Of a stretch of 39,198 nt of DNA, positions 31,324 to 38,244 are shown in pieces. The position numbers were made by a program, and so were the translations under genes. This stretch comes from Collinsella aerofaciens. GTDB taxonomy: Bacteria; Actinomycetota; Coriobacteriia; Coriobacteriales; Coriobacteriaceae. Below the pieces are notes generated by a model. The model was not told the DNA's origin. It saw only the letters and a program-made list of their open reading frames with translations, and did not search any database. Within the stretch, counting starts at the first letter, position 1. Each line of letters starts with the position of its first letter. Location of the stretch: the NCBI GenBank assembly GCA_030841765.1, contig JAUUSS010000008.1:1-39198 (forward strand), in the 5' to 3' direction.

Positions 31324-34300
31324 TTACTTACAGAACGGCCTATACGACCCCATTACGACCTCGTCACAGTTATAGACCAGCCGCTCTCCCTTCCTAGCAG
31401 CATCCTCCATACGCCGCGTCCAGCTGAAGCGGGTCGGATCATATTCAATTGCGCGCCCTTCGCCCTTCGCGGTTTGAATCTCAGCGTCCATGTTCGATAG
31501 CAGGCGCTCCATTTGTTCCTGCACTTTCGAACGAGAAAATCCCCACGCCCAAGGGTCGCGCTGCGTTTTAAGGCCCGCAGACCAGATGGTAAATAGACCG
31601 TAGGGGGGCTTCCTCTTCGTTACTCCCAGCGGTGCGAATTCATAAAACGAATCGTCTCGCTGATTCAGCCAGTCACCGTATCTGTCAGGCCTGATAATCG
31701 ACCATTCCATGTCGCCATTGACCGCAAAATCGCGAATCAGATTCAACTTGTCCTCGCGGCTTAGATAGTCGCCAATATCGTGGTAGTGGATAACGCCACG
31801 CTCTTTAGAATCTGGATTCTTGACCAGCATGGTTATAGCGACACCGATTTTCGCGCCAGCATCAAACACCTTGCCGCCCTCGCGCTTCCAATCTGAAGTG
31901 TTCTGGTTCCCCTTAAGGTTGAAGACATAGATGCTATTAAACTCCTCGACGAGCGAGCGACGAAACCCGTTGGACGAGGACCCGTCGACCCAGCCCCCGT
32001 TGCTAACGAAACAGACGATGCCCTTATCCTTGATTCGGTCACTCGCCCACCTGAACGCTCGGATGTAAGAATCGTACAGGGAGTTTTTATTGGTCGCAGT
32101 TGTCTTCGCAACGTACGTCTGCGCGATGCGACTGTCGAGCGTCGGATACTTCTCGTTCTGGTTGTTGTCGTTGGCGCTCGTCTGGCCCACCGAGTATGGG
32201 GGGTTGCCCACAATCACCCGGATCGGGAGCGCGTTCTGGATGCGCACGCGGTCCGTGTTGTCGTAGAACACCTCATCGTCGAGCGTGTTCGACTCCTCGG
32301 TCATCTGGAACGTGTCGGTGAGCACCGCGCCCTCGAATGGCTGATAGCCGCCGCCCATGCGGGCATGGTAGGCGTACTCGATATTCACCGTCATGATGTA
32401 GTACGCGAGCAGCAGGATCTCGTTGGAGTGGATCTCGCGGGTGTACTTGCGCTTGAGCTTCTCGTCGGGGATGAGGTCGCTCTCGATGAGGTGCGCCATG
32501 AACGAGCCCGTGCCCGCGAAGGGGTCCAGGATATGCACGCGGTCGTCGGCAAGCGACTGGCCGAACTCGCGCTTGAGAACGCGGTCGGTCTCGCGGAGGA
32601 TGTAGTCGATGATCTCGGTCGGGGTGTAGACGACGCCCATCTTGTCCGAGGTCACCTTGAACGCGACCTTGAAGAACTTCTCGTAGAGGTCGCGGATGAG
32701 CTGCTGGCGCGCCGCATCCGACTGGATGGCGGCCGCGCGGCGGCGCACGCTCGCATACACGTCGTCGAGGACCTCGGAATCCGACGCCTCCTCGATCTTA
32801 TGCTCTTCGAGCACACCAAGGAAACGTTCGATGGCGACGGACACGGGGTTCGACTTCGCGAACTCGAAGTCTCCGAATAGGGCGTCGAACACCGGGACGG
32901 TGATGATGTGCTGGGCGATCATCTCGACCGCGTCCTGTTCGGTGATGCTGGGGTTTAGCGAGTCCTGAAGGCCGTGCAGGAACGTCTTGAAGCTGCCGGA
33001 CACCTCGTCGTTCTCGCGGACGAGTTTGCCGATGCGCTCGATGTGGCGCTGGGCGATCTTCGCCACGTCCTCGGCCCACTCGTCCCAGTAGATACGCGTG
33101 CCGCACTTCTTGACCAGCGTGGTCTTGACGGCCTTCTCCCAGCGCTCGACCGGGAAGAACGTAAGCCTCATCTGCACGCCCTGCGTGATCTCCGCCGCCT
33201 TCTGGCTCTCCTCCTCCTGCTTGAGCTTGAGGTCGCCGGCGTCCCACCCCTTCTGGTTGGCAGATCCGGCAACCTTGTTCTTCTCGGCCTCCTGCTGGAG
33301 GGCGAGCGCGTTGACCTTGGCCTCGATTCGCTCGTCGTGCGAGCGGAGGGCCTGGAGGATGCTCCAGACGTTCGCGAACACCTTGCTGTCGTCGAGCGCC
33401 TCCTCCGGCGTCATGCCGGCGGGGACGAAAATGGGCAGGATGATATAGCCGAAGTCCTTGCCCTCGGCGCGCCTCATGACGCGGCCGACGGCCTGGACGA
33501 CGTCCACCGTCGAGTTCTTGGCATTGAAGAAGATGACGGCGTCGAGGTTGGGCACGTCGATGCCCTCGGCGAGGCAGCACGCGTTGGTGAGGATGCGGCA
33601 CTCGTCCTCGGCGACGTCCCCTCCGAGCCAGGTGATGTTTCTCGTGCGTTGGTCGGACGGCATGTTGCCGTCGACATGGCGCAGCTCGCACTTGAGCGGG
33701 AGCTCCTCGTGCTCGTCTTCGGCAAACTTCTCGACGATTTGCGAGAAGGCCTCCGTGATGGTCTTCGATGCATTGATGGTCGAGCAGAAGCCGACGGCGC
33801 GGTGCAGCGGCTTGCAGTCGGTCACCATGGTCTCGACGTCATCGACGACGAGCATGCCACCGAGGCCGGTCGCGTCGTCGGGCGCGCCCTCGCCGTGATC
33901 GACGAGGCCCTTCCAGCAGCCGATAATCTTGCCGATGTCCGAGGGTTCCAGGCTCATTGCGTTGACGCCCTGGTCGCTCTCCAGGGAGGGCAGGCGGTCC
34001 CCGATGGCATCCTCCTGGACGGTGAGGACGACGACCTTGTAGTCGGTGAGCAGCTTCTGCTCCACGGCCTCGCCGAACTTGATCTGGTAGGCGGTGGGGC
34101 CGTAGATGGACTCGTCGTCCATGGAGGCGATGGTGTAGTCCTCCTCGGCGCCTTTGCGTTTGGCGGTCTCGCCGTAGATGCGCGGGGTCGCCGTCATGTA
34201 CAGGCGCTTCTTGGCGGCAACGTTCTCGTTGAAGTGGATCTTCATGAAGGCCGAAGCCTCATTCTTGGAGACGCCGGGGAGGGCGTTGCCGGTCGTGCGG

Positions 34301-35283
34301 TGGGCCTCGTCGCACACGACGACATCGAACTCGGGCATGCCGAGCGCCTGCGCGTCATGGATGACGCCGATAGATTGATAGGTCGAGAAAATGACGACCA
34401 GCCCGTCGGGGTTCGAGCGTCTGCAACGCTTGAACGAGCGGTACAGGCTCTCGGGATTCGTCGTTGCGGGATACTCGAATGAATCGAGCGTCATCGGGAT
34501 GACGTCGTCCTTGCGCGACGCCTTCGAGTCCGAGCAGACGACGAGCGAGGACATGGGCACGCGGCTCTGGCCCATCCACTCGCGCATGGACTGTCCGACG
34601 AGGGAGATCGACGGCGCGCAGAAGAGAATCGTGCCGGCGGCGGGGCCGATCCAGTCCTCGACGAGGCGAAGTGACATGAGCGTCTTTCCCGTGCCGCACG
34701 CCATGATCGCCTTGCAACGGTCGAACTCCGCCCACTTCTCCTCGATCGCCGCGACCGCACGCTCCTGATGAGGGCGGAGGTCGTAGGTCACCCGCTCGCC
34801 GGCGGGAACACCTTCGATAAACGGGGCCCAGTCGATATTGGAGGCCGCCATCTTGGCGGTATCGATGTACATGGACCCGCTGGCGTCGATTTGCTTCTGG
34901 AGGTTCTTTCCCGGACCCTTCGCCGTCGTCATGACCATCAGGGAGTCGACGCCGTCGATAAATGCCGCATGGGCGAAGAACGAATCGCAGATGCCCTTGG
35001 GAAGGTCCTTCTCGCCGTCATAGCACTTGCATTGGATCGCCCACCATTCCCCCGCCTCGGCGGTCTGGGCCATGAGGTCGATTCCGTTGTCTTGGGTGTC
35101 GTGGACGGGACAATCGTCCCATTCGAGTGCCTGGGCTATCGTCCCGACACGGGAGAAGAACAATGCGTAGAAGGGGTCGTTCTTGAGATAATAAACGCAG
35201 GCCGCCTCATACTTGTCGCCCTTCTCCTTGGTCGTTGCCGACCCGTTGACGATAGGGTCAAGGGCATCGTAGACGGTCTTCAT
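31324..35283 (-). CDS. Single-chain Type ISP restriction-modification enzyme (LlaGI-like), cut short by TAA
   Basis: 1319 residues before the stop; about 1,690 with the downstream part, close to the family's usual 1,600. Domains in order: Mrr-like nuclease (Asp69 in NGIDLMAQ, Gln84-x-Lys86 in AIQCKCY), superfamily 2 helicase (Walker A ACGTGKT 195-201, DEAH 325-328, QAVGRVMRR 597-605), helical coupler, N6-adenine methyltransferase (DPFAGTGS 920-927, NPPY 1027-1030), and the start of the target recognition domain. It ends SYRPFCK just where relatives continue with Gln-Trp, so CAA to TAA is the simple explanation. AAGGAG precedes the ATG. The lost specificity part should inactivate DNA recognition. 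Confidence 0.88.
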   Translation of the reverse strand: MKTVYDALDPIVNGSATTKEKGDKYEAACVYYLKNDPFYALFFSRVGTIAQALEWDDCPVHDTQDNGIDLMAQTAEAGEWWAIQCKCYDGEKDLPKGICDSFFAHAAFIDGVDSLMVMTTAKGPGKNLQKQIDASGSMYIDTAKMAASNIDWAPFIEGVPAGERVTYDLRPHQERAVAAIEEKWAEFDRCKAIMACGTGKTLMSLRLVEDWIGPAAGTILFCAPSISLVGQSMREWMGQSRVPMSSLVVCSDSKASRKDDVIPMTLDSFEYPATTNPESLYRSFKRCRRSNPDGLVVIFSTYQSIGVIHDAQALGMPEFDVVVCDEAHRTTGNALPGVSKNEASAFMKIHFNENVAAKKRLYMTATPRIYGETAKRKGAEEDYTIASMDDESIYGPTAYQIKFGEAVEQKLLTDYKVVVLTVQEDAIGDRLPSLESDQGVNAMSLEPSDIGKIIGCWKGLVDHGEGAPDDATGLGGMLVVDDVETMVTDCKPLHRAVGFCSTINASKTITEAFSQIVEKFAEDEHEELPLKCELRHVDGNMPSDQRTRNITWLGGDVAEDECRILTNACCLAEGIDVPNLDAVIFFNAKNSTVDVVQAVGRVMRRAEGKDFGYIILPIFVPAGMTPEEALDDSKVFANVWSILQALRSHDERIEAKVNALALQQEAEKNKVAGSANQKGWDAGDLKLKQEEESQKAAEITQGVQMRLTFFPVERWEKAVKTTLVKKCGTRIYWDEWAEDVAKIAQRHIERIGKLVRENDEVSGSFKTFLHGLQDSLNPSITEQDAVEMIAQHIITVPVFDALFGDFEFAKSNPVSVAIERFLGVLEEHKIEEASDSEVLDDVYASVRRRAAAIQSDAARQQLIRDLYEKFFKVAFKVTSDKMGVVYTPTEIIDYILRETDRVLKREFGQSLADDRVHILDPFAGTGSFMAHLIESDLIPDEKLKRKYTREIHSNEILLLAYYIMTVNIEYAYHARMGGGYQPFEGAVLTDTFQMTEESNTLDDEVFYDNTDRVRIQNALPIRVIVGNPPYSVGQTSANDNNQNEKYPTLDSRIAQTYVAKTTATNKNSLYDSYIRAFRWASDRIKDKGIVCFVSNGGWVDGSSSNGFRRSLVEEFNSIYVFNLKGNQNTSDWKREGGKVFDAGAKIGVAITMLVKNPDSKERGVIHYHDIGDYLSREDKLNLIRDFAVNGDMEWSIIRPDRYGDWLNQRDDSFYEFAPLGVTKRKPPYGLFTIWSAGLKTQRDPWAWGFSRSKVQEQMERLLSNMDAEIQTAKGEGRAIEYDPTRFSWTRRMEDAARKGERLVYNCDEVVMGSYRPFCK

Positions 35284-35398
35284 ATAGCGACTCCTTCGTT
35301 ACAGCTCAGATGTCATCATTTTAGATAAAGTCATTTATCGGTTAATGCTCATTTGAAAGCGAATCGGCGAAGAGAAATACAGTATTAGCAACCTCTTG

Positions 35399-35423
35399 TC
35401 AAAAAGCCCAGCATAGCCGGGCT
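35399..35423 (-). terminator. Terminator after the 262-aa gene
   Basis: AGCCC/GGGCT stem with an inner GC pair, followed by TTTTT on the minus strand, 30 bp past the stop at 35453. It separates that gene from the restriction gene. Confidence 0.8.
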
Positions 35424-35452
35424 CAACTATATTCGAATGTCGATGATGATCA

Positions 35453-36241
35453 TTACGCAGTCGTGCAAACCGTTTTCTTTAAACAGTCAAACAGCTTGTC
35501 GACTTCTTCCGCTTTAGCGCCGAGACGCAGATAGTAGCTACGCAGCTCCTTTCCTGAATAAATCGACGACAGAATGGTCGCAAGTTTATTTAGACGACGC
35601 TCGTCGAGAAGCTCGTACAGCATGCTGACTTCTGTCTTGTCCCTCGAATAACCCAGATACGACACTAGCAGGTTCTGAACCGAGCGATACTTATCCAAAG
35701 TCCTGTCTTTGTTGTTCGAGCCGTACAAATCAGCGCTATTCCAGGCTGACACCATTTGTTTCGCCGAAGCGAACTCGAACTCAGATCCCGTTGCAATCGC
35801 CTTCAACGTCGCTTCAACTGCAGCTTCATCTTGATCCTTGCCGGTAACCCAGAGCCATTTCCCCTTCACGAACCAATCGTCATCAATTGCTTCTTGGCTC
35901 CTCGCTATCTTCTCAAGTCTTTTAGAGCTCTCCTCTTCAATCAGTTTCGGAGTATTCCTCACCCCCACGCCCCGTCCCTCATTCCTCGAGCCCTCTTTCT
36001 TGCAGAGCAACAACCACTCTTCAGGGGTGACAGTCGTCTTGATATGGATGATGGGGGTGGGGGCATTGGCACCATCCATGGAGTCCATCTTGTACGCTGA
36101 GCCAGTATTATCGACAAGCGCAGGACCGTTGGCGGTACGCTCGGCAGCGCCACACGCGTCGGCGACGTGCGCGGCGACGCCGCGCGTACCGCCAACGGGT
36201 AACGCGGCGTCGAGCAGTGAGGCTACGGTCTTAGCGGTCAT
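35453..36241 (-). CDS. Hypothetical protein (262 aa) coupled to an HTH protein
   Basis: I do not recognise this protein. The N-terminal 60 residues are Ala/Thr-rich with low complexity, the middle has TPIIHIKTTVTPEEWLLLCK and KWLWVTGKDQDEAAVEATL, and the C-terminal half is helical and charged (TLDKYRSVQNLLVSYLGYSR, LATILSSIYSGKELRSYYLR). No membrane segment. The ATG at 36241 overlaps the end of the HTH gene by 11 bp. It is AT-richer than the mob module. A DNA-handling or regulatory role is possible from its link to an HTH protein, but not shown. Confidence 0.6.
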   Translation of the reverse strand: MTAKTVASLLDAALPVGGTRGVAAHVADACGAAERTANGPALVDNTGSAYKMDSMDGANAPTPIIHIKTTVTPEEWLLLCKKEGSRNEGRGVGVRNTPKLIEEESSKRLEKIARSQEAIDDDWFVKGKWLWVTGKDQDEAAVEATLKAIATGSEFEFASAKQMVSAWNSADLYGSNNKDRTLDKYRSVQNLLVSYLGYSRDKTEVSMLYELLDERRLNKLATILSSIYSGKELRSYYLRLGAKAEEVDKLFDCLKKTVCTTA

Positions 36242-36479
36242 TGTTATCGCACTCCAGACCGGCAAGGTATGTGATCAGGTCAGCTTTGTCGACGCGCCAG
36301 GCCCGACCGATCTTGATTCCACCCGCTGCTTTTAGAATCTCAATTGAAGTCGTCTTACAAACGTTCATGAGCATTGCGATATCACGCGCTGTGACACAAG
36401 CATACGGAATCTTGTTCAAAGCTCGACACCATTCCTTACGCATCACAGTGCTCATTTGATTCGCGTTTATATCGTTCAT
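36231..36479 (-). CDS. Small HTH DNA-binding protein (82 aa)
   Basis: HTH_17/excisionase-like: YACVTARDIAMLMNVCKTTSIEIL then GGIKIGRAWRVDKADLITYL, helix-turn-helix plus wing. GAAAGGAG lies 6 nt before the ATG at 36479. Divergent from the 392-aa gene and overlapping the 262-aa gene, so it may control both. The divergent gap has GTGTG...CACAC (36497-36518), a possible operator. Confidence 0.72.
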   Translation of the reverse strand: MNDINANQMSTVMRKEWCRALNKIPYACVTARDIAMLMNVCKTTSIEILKAAGGIKIGRAWRVDKADLITYLAGLECDNNDR

Positions 36480-36521
36480 CTGAACTCCTTTCGTTCGTGT
36501 GGTTTACGTAGTTCACACTAC

Positions 36522-36550
36522 TTGACCTGCGACATGGCGCTAACTATTAT
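36522..36550 (+). promoter_or_regulatory. Promoter of the 392-aa gene
   Basis: TTGACC (36522-36527) and TATTAT (36545-36550) with a 17-bp spacer, 49 bp upstream of the ATG at 36600. Confidence 0.6.
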
Positions 36551-36599
36551 TTTTAGCAGAATGGAGTTTAACGGGCTTTGAGCAGCTAGAGGAGCACTT

Positions 36600-37778
36600 A
36601 TGAGTACAGGAAAAATTAAAGTTCCCACCACTAACGACGACTTAATCCCTTGGACATTGCCAATTGCCCGACTGATTTGCGTCAATTTCGACGGCTCAGA
36701 GCGTCCGGCGTTCCTTTGCAAAGCCGGAGCCAAGGCATACGGTCTTCCAGACGGCTTTGCAACGGGTGCCCTACTCAATTTAGATACGAGTGACTTCGGT
36801 GAAGTCAAACGTTTCATCGAAGCCTACGGTCTCCCCGTTTCACCCTACGCCGGAGAGTTTGAGCGGGTTGAAAAACGATATATCTCTAACGATGAGTTCT
36901 CTGACAATCCGATAGGTGACGGCTTTGAAAAATGGCAAGACGCACTAGACGGTTCACAAAGAAGTGTCGAAATCAGAGACGCCTTTGATTTATCGTTGTT
37001 TAATCACTACAAAGGACGCGACGGTTCAGCTGGTACAGAAGCGGCAAACCTGATTCAGGGTATAAGGAAGAATAACGAGCAAGTCATTCTGATGGATGAC
37101 CTGCTTTCTACCATATCTATCATGCAAGTCGCAGCGCTTCTCTTCGCGTGTAAATCTGCGTTTGGGCCAAAGGCTTATGACATGACAATTAAGCTGCTGA
37201 CCAAATTGCCTAATAACAAGAGCGTCATGAAACACTTCGGCCAGCTTTCCGTCGCTTGTCAGTTGCCCGTAGAAATCAATTCAAAGATTAATGAGCACGA
37301 TTTACAACCGAATGTCATCGCTACAAGAATTGTCGCCTCTCGTTACTTGGAATCGCTCGAAGCGCCCCTCGCCGCCTTTCTGGATCTCGCTCTGCATCCT
37401 TATCCCGAAAATCACCGCATCATCCTTAATCGCACTCTTCTAAAACTGGCAAAAATAGACCTGGAACCTGAAAAACAATTTGCGGGGAGTCTTACCAGGG
37501 CATTTACTGCGCAGCTTCTGGAATATCTTCAGAGCAATCAAGCCTGGCGTTCTTGTGAACTCTGCAAACGTCCCTACAAGATCCGTCAGCAAACGATGCA
37601 CGCACTTACAAGCCCAGAGGCCGCGAAGAAGGAGCAGTCAAAACCGAGGAGGACGACTAAGAAACAGAAATCATATTGCACAAAAGCGCATGAGGAACAT
37701 GCGCGTCGCATGGTTCAAGCAGAGAGACAAGCTATGCGCCGGATGGATCGGAAAGCACGGGGTTTCGATTCCGAATAA
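36600..37778 (+). CDS. Hypothetical protein with C-terminal zinc-finger-like motif (392 aa)
   Basis: Not recognised. The body is mixed helix and strand, with a hydrophobic but not membrane-like stretch ISIMQVAALLFACKSAFG. The C terminus has CELCKRPYKIRQQT (Cys319, Cys322) and, after a basic linker, SYCTKAHEEHARR (Cys360, His364), reminiscent of CGNR-type zinc fingers with His in place of the last Cys; the tail is strongly basic. This suggests nucleic-acid binding. GAGGAGC precedes the ATG. Last gene of the element, divergent from the HTH gene; cargo or defence are possible roles. Confidence 0.65.
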   Translation: MSTGKIKVPTTNDDLIPWTLPIARLICVNFDGSERPAFLCKAGAKAYGLPDGFATGALLNLDTSDFGEVKRFIEAYGLPVSPYAGEFERVEKRYISNDEFSDNPIGDGFEKWQDALDGSQRSVEIRDAFDLSLFNHYKGRDGSAGTEAANLIQGIRKNNEQVILMDDLLSTISIMQVAALLFACKSAFGPKAYDMTIKLLTKLPNNKSVMKHFGQLSVACQLPVEINSKINEHDLQPNVIATRIVASRYLESLEAPLAAFLDLALHPYPENHRIILNRTLLKLAKIDLEPEKQFAGSLTRAFTAQLLEYLQSNQAWRSCELCKRPYKIRQQTMHALTSPEAAKKEQSKPRRTTKKQKSYCTKAHEEHARRMVQAERQAMRRMDRKARGFDSE

Positions 37779-37852
37779 CATCGACAAGACGTTCTAAACG
37801 TGACGAGATTGTGAATACGCATTTCAATTTTGAAGAGTTAAAACCCGTTTTA

Positions 37853-37884
37853 TTGCACACGCCGTTGCACAGCCTGTTGCACAC
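37853..37884 (+). promoter_or_regulatory. Right arm-type integrase site candidates
   Basis: TTGCACAC, TTGCACAG and TTGCACAC at 37853, 37865 and 37877, spaced exactly 12 bp, in the same orientation as the triplet at the left end. Confidence 0.6.
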
Positions 37885-37891
37885 AGCATCC

Positions 37892-37935
37892 TAAAAACAA
37901 GAACGCAGACCAGAGAAAACAAGCTCTGACCTGCG
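37892..37935 (-). terminator. Element-borne terminator for the restored tRNA-Thr gene
   Basis: CGCAGACCAGAG pairs with CTCTGACCTGCG (10 of 12); the minus strand then reads TTCTTGTTTTTAGG. It lies just past the 3' end of tRNA-Thr and would replace the terminator displaced to 20173. Confidence 0.65.
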
Positions 37936-37944
37936 CTTTTGTTA

Positions 37945-37988
37945 ATGGAGCCAGTGACAGGAATCGAACCTGCAACCCACTGATTACA
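37945..37988. repeat. attR: 44-bp direct repeat inside intact tRNA-Thr
   Basis: Identical over 44 bases to 20212-20255; covers the tRNA-Thr 3' half. The sequence to the right continues the tRNA. Confidence 0.92.
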
Positions 37989-38020
37989 AATCAGTTGCGC
38001 TACCGTTGCGCCACACTGGC
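37946..38020 (-). tRNA. tRNA-Thr (TGT), integration site
   Basis: 75-nt minus-strand tRNA: acceptor GCCAGTG/CACTGGC, D arm GCGCAACGGTAGCGC, anticodon loop TTTGTAA (anticodon TGT), T arm AGGTTCGATTCCT, CCA encoded. Its 3' half is the att repeat supplied by the element. Confidence 0.95.
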
Positions 38021-38167
38021 ACACTTGGCGCTTTCACGCGAAGCCAGTTAAGAATAAAGGAATTGCGGACGGGGCGCAACAGGCCGCACGGCGTTATACA
38101 AATATGCAAAATCCAGCAACAACGCGTACCAGGCCCGTTCATTTCTGTCAGTGCGCCCTCAATCTTA

Positions 38168-38240
38168 AAACCATTCGCCAGAACGAATAGTTTTAATTAC
38201 AATTGCTATATATAAAACTATTCGTTCTGGCGAAGGGTTT
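38168..38240 (+). promoter_or_regulatory. 28-bp inverted repeat covering the RBS of the HipA-like gene
   Basis: Arms 38168-38195 and 38213-38240 pair at 27 of 28 positions with a 17-nt AT-rich loop. Each arm holds TTCGCCAGAACGAA or its complement, itself a loose dyad. The right arm holds GAAGGG, the ribosome site of the gene starting at 38245. It may be an operator pair, an RNA switch, or both. Confidence 0.6.
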
Positions 38241-38244
38241 CGCG

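Larger units (their letters stand above)
20212..37988. mobile_element. Integrative mobilizable element in tRNA-Thr(TGT)
   Basis: The 17.8-kb element is bounded by the 44-bp att repeat and carries integrase, an excisionase-like protein, mobilization genes and restriction/nuclease cargo. No VirB4, VirB6 or other mating-pore gene is visible, hence mobilizable rather than self-conjugative. By eye the composition is mosaic: the mobilization part (22.5-29 kb) is much more GC-rich and the right end (35.3-37.9 kb) more AT-rich than the host chromosome. Confidence 0.88.

Noticed and set aside
29260..31326. Recoded stop codons (suppressor tRNA or altered code)
   Set aside because: Stops are both TAG and TAA, only in nuclease genes, and one gene is also truncated; simple decay fits better. 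No suppressor tRNA was seen in the window.
32798..33691. 297-codon frame in the same direction inside the Type ISP gene
   Set aside because: Out-of-frame Arg/Gly-rich shadow of the helicase part, with no motifs.
20212..37988. Prophage
   Set aside because: Integrase and excisionase-like genes are present but no capsid, terminase, portal or lysis genes; relaxase and coupling protein point to a mobilizable element.
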